The translations under genes and the position numbers were made by a program. The notes beneath the pieces are model-generated. The model worked only from the letters and a program-made list of their open reading frames with translations, was not told the DNA's origin and made no database searches. DNA of 64,000 nucleotides from Flavobacterium turcicum (GTDB taxonomy: Bacteria; Bacteroidota; Bacteroidia; Flavobacteriales; Flavobacteriaceae), in NCBI RefSeq assembly GCF_011365745.1, contig NZ_JAAOBY010000002.1:372001-436000 (forward strand), written 5' to 3'. Of this stretch, positions 39,832-48,523 are shown piece after piece; position 1 is the stretch's first letter; the number at the start of each line of letters is the position of its first letter.

Positions 39832-42045
39832 ATGAAAAATATTTTTTTGACGTTGTTAACATGTTTCGGTTTAACGACTTGGGCGCAAATTAAAAAAGCG
39901 AAGATTGTAGATAAAAACGGCAATCCAATAGAAAATGTGTATGTGTTGAATACAAAATCTCAAACACATGCACACAGTAATGAATTTGGAGTTTTTACCT
40001 TATCTGAAACGGTTGACGGAGATCCTCTTGAAATAGTAGCCTTTGGTTACAAAAGACGAATTAGCAAATTTAATTCAAATGAGGAAGTTATTGTTCTTGA
40101 AGATGGTCTATTTCGTTTAAAAGAAGTTGTAATTCAACCCAAACTTTCGGCTATGAATGTCATTTCAAAAATTGATTTGCAAACTACACCCGTAAACTCT
40201 TCGCAAGAGATTTTACGCAAAGTTCCAGGTTTGTTAATTGGTCAGCACGCAGGTGGAGGTAAAGCAGAGCAGCTTTTTTTAAGAGGTTTTGATATTGATC
40301 ATGGTACTGATATTGCCATTTCTGTTGATGGAATGCCTGTAAATATGGTTTCGCATGCGCACGGTCAAGGTTATGCTGATTTACATTTTGTTATACCTGA
40401 AACGGTAGATAAAATTGATTTCGGAAAAGGAACTTACTATGCGGACAAAGGAGATTTTGCAACGGCAGGATATGTAGCTTTTCAAACGAAAGATAAAATC
40501 GAAAACAGTAGTATTGGTGTAGAGATTGGTCAATTTAATACGCTCAGAACAGTAGGATTATTTGATCTTTTGGGGCAACAAAAAAATCAAAGCGCTTACA
40601 TTGCAACTGAATATATTCTGACAGATGGTCCGTTTGATGCGCCTCAAAATTTTAATCGAATCAATCTTTTAGGGAAATATTCGGTTAGTTTGAATGATGC
40701 AAGTAAGTTCTCAATTTTAGCTTCTCGTTTCAAAAGTAAATGGGACGCGTCTGGACAAATTCCACAACGATTGGTTGATTTGGGAGTGATTACTAGATTT
40801 GGTGCAGTTGATAGTACGGAAGGTGGAACAACTTCAAGAACTAATTTTAATGTGGCTTGGTCAAAACCAATTAGTGAAAGTAGCTATTTTAAGGCCAATG
40901 CTTTTTATTCGAATTACGAGTTTGAATTGTTCTCGAATTTTACATTTTTCTTGAATGATCCTGTAAATGGAGATCAAATAAAGCAAAAAGAAGAGCGAGC
41001 GATTTATGGTTTGAATGCTGATTTACATCAAAAATCATTTATCAATGACGCCGAAGTACTTATGCAATACGGAATTGGTTTTAGATCAGATGCAACAATT
41101 GACTCTGAATTATCAAGTACGCTGAATAGAAAAACCGTTTTGCAACGATTAAAATTAGGCGATATAGAGCAATCTAATTTATTCTCGTACGCAAATGCAG
41201 AATTTAAAATGGGAAAATGGATTATAAATCCTGCATTGCGCTTGGATTATTTTAAATTCAATTACCAAGATATGTTAGCCAACACGTTTCAAACACAGGC
41301 AGAAACAGAAGTGAAGTTTTCACCAAAATTGAATTTTATTTATTCAAAAAGTAATGAATTACAATTTTTTGTCAAATCAGGAATGGGTTTTCACTCCAAT
41401 GATACAAGAGTGGTGGTTGAAAATAATGGCAGAGAAATACTTCCAACAGCAATTGGTACTGATATTGGTACAATTTGGAAACCTACGCCATCACTATTAG
41501 TAAATGCTGCTTTGTGGCATTTGTATTTGGATCAAGAATTTGTATATGTAGGTGATGCGGGAGTGATTGAGCCGAGTGGGAAGTCCCGTAGAATGGGCGC
41601 TGAACTTAGTTTGCGTTATCAATTGAATGATCATTTGTTTTTTGACGCAGATGCCAATTACACTTATGCGCGTAGTATTGAAGAGCCAAACGGGCAAGAT
41701 TTTATACCGTTAGCACCTGATTTTACAACAACAGGTGGATTGAGTTTTCAAAATGTGCACGGATTTTCAGGAGGTTTACGTTATCGTTACCTCAAGAATC
41801 GTCCAGCTAATGAGGATAATTCTATTATTGCAAAAGGGTATTTTATATCTGATTTGAATGTAAATTATCAATTAAAGAAAATTAATATTGGCATTGCCAT
41901 CGAAAATATATTCAATACCGAATGGAATGAAACACAATTTGCAACAGAATCGAGGCTTCAAAACGAGCCAGAAAGTGTTGAGGAAATACATTTTACTCCA
42001 GGAACGCCTTTCTTTTTGAAAGGGAAAATTACCTACGCGTTCTAA
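39832..42045 (+). CDS. TonB-dependent outer-membrane receptor
   Basis: A 737-residue protein starting at ATG 39832, where the signal peptide MKNIFLTLLTCFGLTTWAQ begins. A carboxypeptidase-like regulatory domain (about 20-95) is followed by a plug ('SSQEILRKVPGLLIGQHAGG', then 'QLFLRGFDIDHGTDIAISVD', about 125-165). A 22-strand-type barrel runs to the end, closing with the aromatic FFLKGKITYAF. A His-containing plug string 'VSHAHGQGYADLHF' recalls receptors for metal complexes, but substrate is open. It is monocistronic and flanked by a strong terminator. No SusD partner is present, so it is not a polysaccharide-utilisation pair. Confidence 0.9.
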   Translation: MKNIFLTLLTCFGLTTWAQIKKAKIVDKNGNPIENVYVLNTKSQTHAHSNEFGVFTLSETVDGDPLEIVAFGYKRRISKFNSNEEVIVLEDGLFRLKEVVIQPKLSAMNVISKIDLQTTPVNSSQEILRKVPGLLIGQHAGGGKAEQLFLRGFDIDHGTDIAISVDGMPVNMVSHAHGQGYADLHFVIPETVDKIDFGKGTYYADKGDFATAGYVAFQTKDKIENSSIGVEIGQFNTLRTVGLFDLLGQQKNQSAYIATEYILTDGPFDAPQNFNRINLLGKYSVSLNDASKFSILASRFKSKWDASGQIPQRLVDLGVITRFGAVDSTEGGTTSRTNFNVAWSKPISESSYFKANAFYSNYEFELFSNFTFFLNDPVNGDQIKQKEERAIYGLNADLHQKSFINDAEVLMQYGIGFRSDATIDSELSSTLNRKTVLQRLKLGDIEQSNLFSYANAEFKMGKWIINPALRLDYFKFNYQDMLANTFQTQAETEVKFSPKLNFIYSKSNELQFFVKSGMGFHSNDTRVVVENNGREILPTAIGTDIGTIWKPTPSLLVNAALWHLYLDQEFVYVGDAGVIEPSGKSRRMGAELSLRYQLNDHLFFDADANYTYARSIEEPNGQDFIPLAPDFTTTGGLSFQNVHGFSGGLRYRYLKNRPANEDNSIIAKGYFISDLNVNYQLKKINIGIAIENIFNTEWNETQFATESRLQNEPESVEEIHFTPGTPFFLKGKITYAF

Positions 42046-42078
42046 ATACCACGAGAAGTTTTTGTTGTTTATTTGTTT

Positions 42079-42117
42079 GGAAGCCTGACAGTTCATAGGG
42101 TCGGGCTTCCTTTTTTT
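42079..42117 (+). terminator. Intrinsic terminator after the TonB receptor
   Basis: An 11-bp stem GGAAGCCTGAC/GTCGGGCTTCC (one G-T pair), a 10-base loop and seven T. Confidence 0.88.
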
Positions 42118-42190
42118 ATTTAACCACTGTTTAACAAAAAAATAATTTATTAAAACAAAAAAAGAAGTACTTTTAACAAAAATTATAATT

Positions 42191-42778
42191 ATGAAAAACT
42201 TAGTTTATATAGCAACTTTTGCTTTAGTATTATTTAGTTGTCAAAACCAAGCACAACCAAAAAAATCAGACAAAATTATGAGTACAGCAGTTACAGCTAA
42301 AGAAAACATTTATCAGTTTAAAGTAGAAGATTTATCAGGCAAAACATTTGATTTTAGTACGCTAAAAGGAAAAAAAGTAATCATTGTAAATACAGCATCT
42401 AAGTGTGGATTAACTCCTCAGTATAAAGATTTAGAAGCGGTTTACAAAGAGTACAAAGATAAAGGTTTAGTAATTGTTGGTTTTCCAGCAAATAATTTTG
42501 CATCGCAGGAGCCAGGAACAAACGAGGAAATTGCAACATTTTGCCAAATGAATTACGGTGTTACTTTTCCTATGATGGATAAAGTTTCTGTAAAAGGTGA
42601 TGATATGGCTGCTATTTATCAGTTTTTAACTCAAAAATCTAAAAATGGTTTACAAGATTCAAATGTAGAATGGAATTTTCAAAAATACCTAATCAATGAA
42701 AAAGGAGAACTAGAAAAAGTAATTTCTCCTAGAGTTTTGGTTACTGATCCAGAAGTAATGAATTGGATTAAAGCATAA
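42191..42778 (+). CDS. Glutathione peroxidase-family lipoprotein
   Basis: A 195-residue protein. The N-terminal signal with lipobox LFSC (Cys17) predicts a periplasm-facing lipoprotein. The thioredoxin-fold peroxidase domain has the peroxidatic Cys72 in NTASKCGLTPQ and the Trp/Asn site in 'VEWNFQKYLI'. The usual 'PCNQF' stretch reads FPANNF, so the catalytic Gln is Asn and the second Cys is Ala. Cys124 region 'ATFCQMNYG' holds a further Cys that could resolve the sulphenate. It probably reduces hydroperoxides with thioredoxin-like partners. A terminator follows. Confidence 0.9.
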   Translation: MKNLVYIATFALVLFSCQNQAQPKKSDKIMSTAVTAKENIYQFKVEDLSGKTFDFSTLKGKKVIIVNTASKCGLTPQYKDLEAVYKEYKDKGLVIVGFPANNFASQEPGTNEEIATFCQMNYGVTFPMMDKVSVKGDDMAAIYQFLTQKSKNGLQDSNVEWNFQKYLINEKGELEKVISPRVLVTDPEVMNWIKA

Positions 42779-42812
42779 GCAGTTAGCTAACTTTATACAG
42801 TAAAATATCTTC

Positions 42813-42848
42813 AAAGAGATTTTCAGTCAAATGAAAATCTCTTTTTTT
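42813..42848 (+). terminator. Intrinsic terminator after the peroxidase gene
   Basis: A 13-bp stem AAAGAGATTTTCA/TGAAAATCTCTTT, 6-base loop and T run. Confidence 0.85.
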
Positions 42849-42885
42849 GTGATTTAACTAAGTTTCCAATATTTCATAAACATTG

Positions 42886-42949
42886 AACCATTAAGAAATT
42901 AAGTTAAATGAAGTATTAGCGCTTAATTTTTCTTCATTTCTTAATGGTT
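42886..42949. repeat. Inverted repeat between convergent genes
   Basis: AACCATTAAGAAA (42886-42898) and its complement (42937-42949) enclose 38 bases, with a further AAATGAAG/CTTCATTT pair inside. It lies just before the end of the dihydrouridine synthase gene. Similar AACCATTAAG palindromes are, as I recall, scattered in Flavobacteria. Confidence 0.55.
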
Positions 42950-42960
42950 TATATTTCCCT

Positions 42961-43911
42961 CTAGATTTTTTCGTTTTTGAAAATTTCAGCTACAGCAGCT
43001 TCGTAGTTCCGAATACTTTGAGCTTTTTTGATCTTTTTTAAAACTTTGTGCGGGTTTGAAAAAGTAGTACTAAAATACTCCCACAAATGATACATTTTCA
43101 ATAAGATATGTGTACTTCCTGATAATGACTCGCTGTAAATAGCGTACAATGTATCATGAAAAGCGCTAAATAATTCCATTTTATTAGATGGATATTCGGT
43201 AGTGTCATTTTTTATCATCGTTGGTAAAAAAGGATCGGCAATTAAACCGCGGCCAATCATCCAATGTGATATTGATGGAAAACGCTCTTGCATTTTTCTA
43301 AACCCTTCAACCGAAGTAATATCTCCATTATAATACAAAGTATGTTTGGCTTGATCAATACATTTTTGAAAACCATCAAGATCTACCCCGCCTTTGTACA
43401 GTTGTTTTCCTAAGCGAGCGTGTATGGCAATATTTTTCAGTGGATACCTATCAAGAATTGGAAGCACATCTAAAATTTCTTGCGGAGATTCATAACCCAA
43501 GCGCATTTTCATTGATACCAAAATATCGGTTTCATTGTGGGCACGTTCCAAAATATGATTGATTTTTTCGGTATTGCTGATTAGACCTGAACCCATTCCT
43601 GATTTTGTGACCATCGGATATGGGCAACCTAAATTCCAATTGAGTTCTTTATAGCCTAATTCTAAAACATATTTGGCAACAAACAAAAATTCTTCGGCAT
43701 CGTTAGTAATTACTTGTGGAATAACCTCTAAATCTAAATTATTGTCCAATTGCAAGTCACGCTGATAAGATGGTTTGATGACCAATTTTCCATTTAGTCG
43801 AATGTAAGGAGAATAAAAAGTATCAATACCACCAAATAATTTATTTTGGGCATTGCGAAAACGAAAATCGGTAAATCCTTGTAAAGGTGATGAAAGAAGG
43901 GTAAAGCTCAT
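42961..43911 (-). CDS. dus: tRNA-dihydrouridine synthase
   Basis: A 316-residue FMN-dependent TIM-barrel enzyme reducing uridines in tRNA D loops. The FMN-site start is 'LLSSPLQGFTDFRFRNAQ' (about 5-22) and the catalytic Cys lies in 'NWNLGCPYPMVTKSGMGSGL' near residue 96. Phosphate-binding 'YYNGDITS' (near 194) and 'MIGRGLIADPFL' (near 219) follow. The DusA/B/C subclass is uncertain. A -7 box TACCTTTG lies upstream. Confidence 0.92.
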   Translation of the reverse strand: MSFTLLSSPLQGFTDFRFRNAQNKLFGGIDTFYSPYIRLNGKLVIKPSYQRDLQLDNNLDLEVIPQVITNDAEEFLFVAKYVLELGYKELNWNLGCPYPMVTKSGMGSGLISNTEKINHILERAHNETDILVSMKMRLGYESPQEILDVLPILDRYPLKNIAIHARLGKQLYKGGVDLDGFQKCIDQAKHTLYYNGDITSVEGFRKMQERFPSISHWMIGRGLIADPFLPTMIKNDTTEYPSNKMELFSAFHDTLYAIYSESLSGSTHILLKMYHLWEYFSTTFSNPHKVLKKIKKAQSIRNYEAAVAEIFKNEKI

Positions 43912-43927
43912 ATTATTTTAAAAAACA

Positions 43928-43935
43928 CAAAGGTA
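43928..43935 (-). promoter_or_regulatory. -7 box of the dus gene
   Basis: The complement of 43928-43935 is TACCTTTG, 16 bases before the ATG. A TTG lies only 12 bases upstream, too close for a standard -33. Confidence 0.5.
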
Positions 43936-43970
43936 TCTTTTATAACGCAAGTACCCTAATTATAGCTGCA

Positions 43971-44468
43971 TTACTCCAATATCAATTGCATAAAAACCGA
44001 GTGCAACCAACGATCAAATTTAAATCCTGATTCTTTAATTACGCCCACCGTTTTAAAACCAAATTTTTCGTGAAAGGTTACGCTACTCTCATTTTCGGCA
44101 TCAATTACGGCAATCATGGTGTGCAGTTTTTGTTGTTTTGCTAACGAAATGAGCTCTTGCAATAGCAGTTTGCCAATGCCTTTTCCATGAAAATTTTCAT
44201 CAACGTATACCGAGTGCTCTACTGTAAATTTATACGCTTCACGGAAACGAAATTCACTATACATCCCAAAACCAACTACTTGATTTTCAATACTGGCTAC
44301 AATCACTGGGAAATTTTTAGCCAGTTTGTCTTCTATGATATTTTTTTGTTGCTCTAATGTTCTCACGTTGTAATCGTAAAGCGCTGTAGAGTGCAAAATA
44401 TTGTAATTAATAATATCGAGAATGGCTTGAGTATCTTCGGGTTGATAGGGGCGAATGCTTACAGACAT
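43971..44468 (-). CDS. GNAT-family N-acetyltransferase
   Basis: A 165-residue acetyltransferase of the phosphinothricin/amino-acid type. It shows the acetyl-CoA loop 'VDENFHGKGIGKLLLQELIS' (about 92-111), 'MIAVIDAENESSVTFHEKFG' and 'FKTVGVIKESGFKFDRWLHS' (about 137-156), typical of L-methionine sulfoximine/phosphinothricin acetyltransferases. The substrate is unproven. It is divergent from menD, with 96 bases between starts. Confidence 0.9.
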   Translation of the reverse strand: MSVSIRPYQPEDTQAILDIINYNILHSTALYDYNVRTLEQQKNIIEDKLAKNFPVIVASIENQVVGFGMYSEFRFREAYKFTVEHSVYVDENFHGKGIGKLLLQELISLAKQQKLHTMIAVIDAENESSVTFHEKFGFKTVGVIKESGFKFDRWLHSVFMQLILE

Positions 44469-44536
44469 GGCTATTTGATTTGGTTCAAAATTAACAAAAA
44501 AGAGCTAAAAGAAAAGGAAATAGCCTGCCAAGTTTG

Positions 44537-44544
44537 TAACTTTG
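44537..44544 (+). promoter_or_regulatory. -7 box of menD
   Basis: TAACTTTG ends 20 bases before the chosen menD start at 44565. No clear -33 TTG. Confidence 0.5.
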
Positions 44545-44564
44545 TAACTCAGAAAAATGACACG

Positions 44565-46226
44565 ATGATATACCCCAAAATACCTTTAGCGCAAAGCATA
44601 ATTGAGTTCTGTTTGGCCAAAGGAATCACCACTATAATAATTTCGCCCGGTTCACGTAATGCGCCCTTAACCATAGGTTTTGCGAGTAATCCTGCTTTTA
44701 CCTGCTACAGTATTGCCGATGAGCGTTCGGCAGCGTTTTTCGGTTTAGGAATTGCGCAGCAAACCAAGCAGGCAGTAGCTTTGGTTTGTACATCTGGATC
44801 AGCTTTGCTAAATTATTATCCCGCTTTTGCGGAAGCGTTTTACAGTCAAATTCCGTTGATTGTTATTTCTGCTGATCGTCCGCAAAGTAAAATTGATATT
44901 GGCGATGGGCAAACGATAAGGCAAGAAAACGTGTTTGCTAACCATTCATTGTACAATGCCAATTTACAAGAAGAGGTGTCGAATGAAAACGATATCAAAA
45001 TTAATGAAGCCATAAATACTGCTTTGACTCAAAAAGGACCTGTTCATATCAACGCACCTTTCGAAGAGCCTTTGTATGAAACTGTCACAGAACTTTCGGT
45101 TAATGTGAATGTAATTCCTGTTGCAATTGAAAATTCAATTCTAGCAATTGATGAAGTACAAAAAGCTGCTGAAAGTTGGAATAAGGCATCAAAAAAAATG
45201 ATTTTAGTAGGTGTCAATGAACCAAATGCGGTCAACGATGCTATAATTGAAGCTTTAGCTCAAGATGAATCGGTTGTAGTGCTAACAGAAACGACTTCTA
45301 ATTTGCATCATACCACCTTTATCAGCAACATCGATACGATTATTACGCCTTTTACGGAGACTGAATTTGAACAACTTCGACCTGAAATCTTGATTACTTT
45401 TGGTGGAATGGTAGTATCAAAACGCATTAAAGCTTTTTTACGAAAGTACAAACCAAAGGAACATTGGCACATCGATCCGTTGCGTGCTTATGATACTTTT
45501 GGCGCGTTGACAAACCATTTTACGGTAACTCCCAATATATTTTTTGAGTCATTATTTCCGCTTGCGCAAAAGGGAAGCAGTACTTACTTCCAAGAATGGG
45601 ATCATATTAAAAGTCACAGAAAACTAAAAGTCGATTTGTACTTGTCGAAGATTCCTTTCTCAGATTTTAAAGTATTTGAAAAAGTAATTCCAGCACTACC
45701 GCAGCACTCGCAATTACAAATAAGTAATAGTTCGGCCATTCGGTACGCTCAATTAATTGAAATTGATCCAACCATCGAAGTGTATTGCAATCGCGGAACG
45801 AGTGGAATTGATGGCAGTACGTCTACCGCAATTGGCGCCGCCGTTGCCAATAAAAAACAAACCGTGTTTATCACAGGTGACATCGGATTTTTGTACGATA
45901 CCAATGCACTTTGGAACCACTACATTCCTAAAAACTTTAAAATTATTTTGATTAATAACGGTGGTGGCGGTATTTTCAGGATTTTGCCAGGTCATGCTGA
46001 AACTCCTGTGTTTAATACTTATTTCGAAACTTCACATTGCTTAACAGCCGAGCATTTGGCAAAAATGTATGGTTTTAAATATACCATTGCTAGTGATGAA
46101 GGAAGTTTACAGACCGCGGTAACCGAATTATTTGCTCAAAATGAACAAGCTTGCATTCTTGAGGTTTTCACTCCAACGTTATTAAACGACCAGATTTTAT
46201 TGAATTTTTTTAAAGAGTTAAATTAA
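44565..46226 (+). CDS. menD: SEPHCHC synthase, menaquinone biosynthesis
   Basis: A 553-residue thiamine-diphosphate enzyme joining isochorismate and 2-oxoglutarate. The start at 44565 is chosen because family similarity begins at MIYPKIPLAQSIIEF and the -7 box is just upstream; the 58-codon upstream extension is antisense to the acetyltransferase start. It shows 'TIIISPGSRNAPLTIGF' (about 21-37), 'NRGTSGIDGSTSTAIGAA' near 407 and the ThDP motif 'GDIGFLYDTNALWN' to 'INNGGGGIFRILPG'. The rest of the pathway is 5-12 kb downstream. Confidence 0.93.
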   Translation: MIYPKIPLAQSIIEFCLAKGITTIIISPGSRNAPLTIGFASNPAFTCYSIADERSAAFFGLGIAQQTKQAVALVCTSGSALLNYYPAFAEAFYSQIPLIVISADRPQSKIDIGDGQTIRQENVFANHSLYNANLQEEVSNENDIKINEAINTALTQKGPVHINAPFEEPLYETVTELSVNVNVIPVAIENSILAIDEVQKAAESWNKASKKMILVGVNEPNAVNDAIIEALAQDESVVVLTETTSNLHHTTFISNIDTIITPFTETEFEQLRPEILITFGGMVVSKRIKAFLRKYKPKEHWHIDPLRAYDTFGALTNHFTVTPNIFFESLFPLAQKGSSTYFQEWDHIKSHRKLKVDLYLSKIPFSDFKVFEKVIPALPQHSQLQISNSSAIRYAQLIEIDPTIEVYCNRGTSGIDGSTSTAIGAAVANKKQTVFITGDIGFLYDTNALWNHYIPKNFKIILINNGGGGIFRILPGHAETPVFNTYFETSHCLTAEHLAKMYGFKYTIASDEGSLQTAVTELFAQNEQACILEVFTPTLLNDQILLNFFKELN

Positions 46227-46243
46227 ATTTAATCTCACTTTTC

Positions 46244-46273
46244 TTGGTTCAGAAGATTTTATGTTTAAATTTG
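46244..46273 (+). promoter_or_regulatory. Promoter of the DUF2853 gene
   Basis: A -33 TTG (46244-46246) and a perfect -7 TAAATTTG (46266-46273) with a 19-base spacer, 43 bases before the ATG. Confidence 0.75.
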
Positions 46274-46316
46274 GTTGTGTTACTAAACTAATAAACAACC
46301 ATTAAACCAATTATTT

Positions 46317-46658
46317 ATGAGTGCAAGAGAAGAATTAATTACCAAGTATGCTGCTGATTTAAAAGAAAAATGCGGTGTAGAACCAAATATGGATTTGCTA
46401 ACCAAAGTTACTATTGGATGCGGCCCATCAATTTATAATGCAGATGCTGCTACGGTTGCAGGAAGTCAACAAGCGGAATTAGACAATGTAAAAAATAACT
46501 TTTTGATTAAAAAATTAGGTCTTACTGACGGTCCTGAGCTTGATGCTGCCATTGATGCGGTGATGGAGCAGTACGGACGTTCAAACAGAAATAAGTTTAG
46601 AGCAGTTATTTATTATTTGTTAACGGTACATTTCAAAAAAGAAAGCGTTTACAATTAA
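46317..46658 (+). CDS. DUF2853-family protein
   Basis: A 113-residue soluble helical protein. 'KCGVEPNMDLLTKVTIGCGP' and 'DAATVAGSQQAELDNVKNNF' are the family hallmarks, and 'RNKFRAVIYYLLTVHF' closes the fold. No function is known for the family, which is common in Bacteroidetes and Alphaproteobacteria. It is a single gene with a full promoter and terminator. Confidence 0.9.
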   Translation: MSAREELITKYAADLKEKCGVEPNMDLLTKVTIGCGPSIYNADAATVAGSQQAELDNVKNNFLIKKLGLTDGPELDAAIDAVMEQYGRSNRNKFRAVIYYLLTVHFKKESVYN

Positions 46659-46679
46659 TAAACTTTGTTTTACTGCATA

Positions 46680-46711
46680 AAAAAAGCGTTCGAATCATCG
46701 AACGCTTTTTT
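46680..46711 (+). terminator. Intrinsic terminator, DUF2853 gene
   Basis: A 14-bp stem AAAAAAGCGTTCGA/TCGAACGCTTTTTT with a 4-base loop. It lies between convergent genes and can work in both directions. Confidence 0.9.
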
Positions 46712-46728
46712 GTTATAAGAAGTTGTAT

Positions 46729-48081
46729 TTATCGAATTGGCAGCGGGAATACAGGTAAACTCGAGTGACCTAATTCATCCACCGCTTGAACAGCAAAAAA
46801 GAAATTGTCTTTTGAGTACGGAATTTCAGCTTTGGTTCCTTTTACAAAAATTGTTTTTTCCCAATGTTGTGAGGACGTTTCACGAACTAAAATGTTATAG
46901 CCATAAACTGGTTTTCCTGCGGGTGCAGTCCATACCAAAGTAGAGAAATTAGTTAAGTCTTTTACTTCAATTCCAACGTTGGTTGGAGCTTTTGGTGACC
47001 AAGCTAAGTTGCTGTAAGAAGCTAAGTTAGATAAGGTTACTTTTTTCATATATTCAAAGTCCATAAACTCTACTAAGTCGCCGTATTGAATGTTGTTTTC
47101 CTTACGAACGTCTTGGTGTTGATGGTCGTAGTTTTCGTTCATTTCACAAAAACGAACAGCTGTAAAACCATTTTGACTAAAAGGAGTGTGATCTCCTCCG
47201 CGCAAGAAACGATCATTGCGATATACTAAAGAAATATCTAATTGGTCTACGTATTGGTTGGTTATCGTTTTGATGTAACGTGCCAATTGTCTTGACGGGC
47301 TGTCGTTATCACGGTTGATAGACTTTCTAACTTTTGCTTCAGCCTCAGTTTCTAAAAACGGAATTGCCTCACTGAACACGCGCACCTTTGTATTGTCGCG
47401 CAACATTGTTCCGCTCGAAAGGCTGTTACCAATCATGTCGTTGTTGAACATGGCAATTAGATTCCACTTTTCGTTTTTGGCTTTATCAGCCAAATGTTTG
47501 GCACCATACAAACCTTGTTCTTCGCCAACAACTGCAACAAAAATCAAGGTAAAAGGGAATTCTCTTTGGCTCATGATGCGCGCCAATTCCATCATAGCAG
47601 CAACTCCTGAGGCATCATCATTGGCGCCGGGAGCATCACTTTTAGCATCCATCACGTCAGACGCTCTGGAGTCTAAATGGCCGCTAATAACCATCACACG
47701 GTCATCAGTAGGGTCAGTACCTTTTAATGTAGCCATTACGTTACCCAACTGGCTGTCGGTAGCAATGCGGCGTCCATCGGCTTTTACAGTAAAATAGTCA
47801 ATTACAGATGTCAATCTGCCGCTTGAAGCTAAAGCATATTTATCAAATTCAGATTTTACCCAGCGTTGTGCTGCGCCAATACCGCGTGTATTACTTTTGG
47901 TATCGCTTAAAGTATGGCGGGTACCAAACGAAACGAGTTTGCGTACGGTAGCTTCCATGTTTTCCGATTTCACTTCGGACAGCATTTTTTTAATTTCGGG
48001 ATCGTCTACGGTTGATTGTGCCACGCTCGAAAACGAGAAACAAAAGAATAGCACAAATGTAATAATGGAGTTAGATTTCAT
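46729..48081 (-). CDS. Secreted M28-family zinc peptidase
   Basis: A 450-residue protein with a signal peptide (ending SSVAQS). The M28 domain (about 75-345) shows 'VMVISGHLDSRASDVMDAKS' (zinc His and bridging Asp), 'PGANDDASGVAAMMELARIM', 'VAVVGEEQGLYGAKHLADKA' (catalytic and zinc Glu) and 'RGGDHTPFSQNGFTAVRFCE' (zinc His). A fibronectin type III-like domain occupies about 355-450. No type IX sorting domain is present. It is probably a periplasmic aminopeptidase. A -7 box TAACTTTG lies 24 bases upstream. Confidence 0.9.
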   Translation of the reverse strand: MKSNSIITFVLFFCFSFSSVAQSTVDDPEIKKMLSEVKSENMEATVRKLVSFGTRHTLSDTKSNTRGIGAAQRWVKSEFDKYALASSGRLTSVIDYFTVKADGRRIATDSQLGNVMATLKGTDPTDDRVMVISGHLDSRASDVMDAKSDAPGANDDASGVAAMMELARIMSQREFPFTLIFVAVVGEEQGLYGAKHLADKAKNEKWNLIAMFNNDMIGNSLSSGTMLRDNTKVRVFSEAIPFLETEAEAKVRKSINRDNDSPSRQLARYIKTITNQYVDQLDISLVYRNDRFLRGGDHTPFSQNGFTAVRFCEMNENYDHQHQDVRKENNIQYGDLVEFMDFEYMKKVTLSNLASYSNLAWSPKAPTNVGIEVKDLTNFSTLVWTAPAGKPVYGYNILVRETSSQHWEKTIFVKGTKAEIPYSKDNFFFAVQAVDELGHSSLPVFPLPIR

Positions 48082-48104
48082 TAAGTAGTTTTTATTAGTT
48101 TCTC

Positions 48105-48112
48105 CAAAGTTA
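48105..48112 (-). promoter_or_regulatory. -7 box of the M28 peptidase gene
   Basis: The complement of 48105-48112 is TAACTTTG, a perfect -7 box. No -33 TTG at standard distance. Confidence 0.5.
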
Positions 48113-48228
48113 ATAAAAAAGAAAATGAATGCTGCTTGCGTGTTTAATTTTAGGATTTGTTTGAAGTTGAAGTTGGACAGTTTTAGGTGGTATTTGGATT
48201 GGAATTTGAATCGTAAATTTATTATTGA

Positions 48229-48261
48229 AGACCTAACAGGTTTTTAAAACCTGTTAGGTCT
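48229..48261. repeat. Palindromic dispersed repeat
   Basis: AGACCTAACAGGTTTT (48229-48244) and its exact complement (48246-48261) are separated by one base. I recall ACCT-CAGG palindromes of this kind as scattered repeats in Flavobacterium. It lies in a divergent intergenic region, so a terminator role is unlikely. Confidence 0.75.
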
Positions 48262-48323
48262 CAGCCAAATTAATTTTTTAAGACTTACAATGGAGAACGT
48301 CGCCTGAAAACATAAATTGCAAA

Positions 48324-48386
48324 TCTAGCCGCGATGGAAGCGAGTATCCCACGCTTTTTTGCGTGGATACTGCGGACAGCGGGACT
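48324..48386 (+). repeat. Dispersed structured repeat, diverged copy
   Basis: The arm TCTAGCCGCGATGGAAGCG is followed by a hairpin (AGTATC-bulge-CACGC with its complement around six T, 48343-48371) and the arm GCGGACAGCGGGACTA. The first arm matches the reverse complement of the copy at 13836-13920 at 18 of 26 positions, and the second arm also aligns. It lies between two divergent genes. The hairpin differs from all other copies. Confidence 0.65.
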
Positions 48387-48494
48387 ACACGCGAGCAGAA
48401 AGATAGTTGTATGCTCCCAAAAAGAAAAAGAATAGAAATATTTAGGCTTTATTTTTTTGTGGACCGTTTCTGAATATCCTATTTTCAAACTTCG

Positions 48495-48502
48495 TACCTT
48501 TG
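48495..48502 (+). promoter_or_regulatory. -7 box of the CvfB-like gene
   Basis: TACCTTTG lies 21 bases before the ATG at 48524. No -33 TTG at standard distance. Confidence 0.5.
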
Positions 48503-48523
48503 TGCTTTAGAAATTGAACTATA

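Noticed and set aside
44391..44564. Longer N-terminus of MenD
   Set aside because: Antisense to the acetyltransferase gene and upstream of the -7 box; family similarity starts at 44565.
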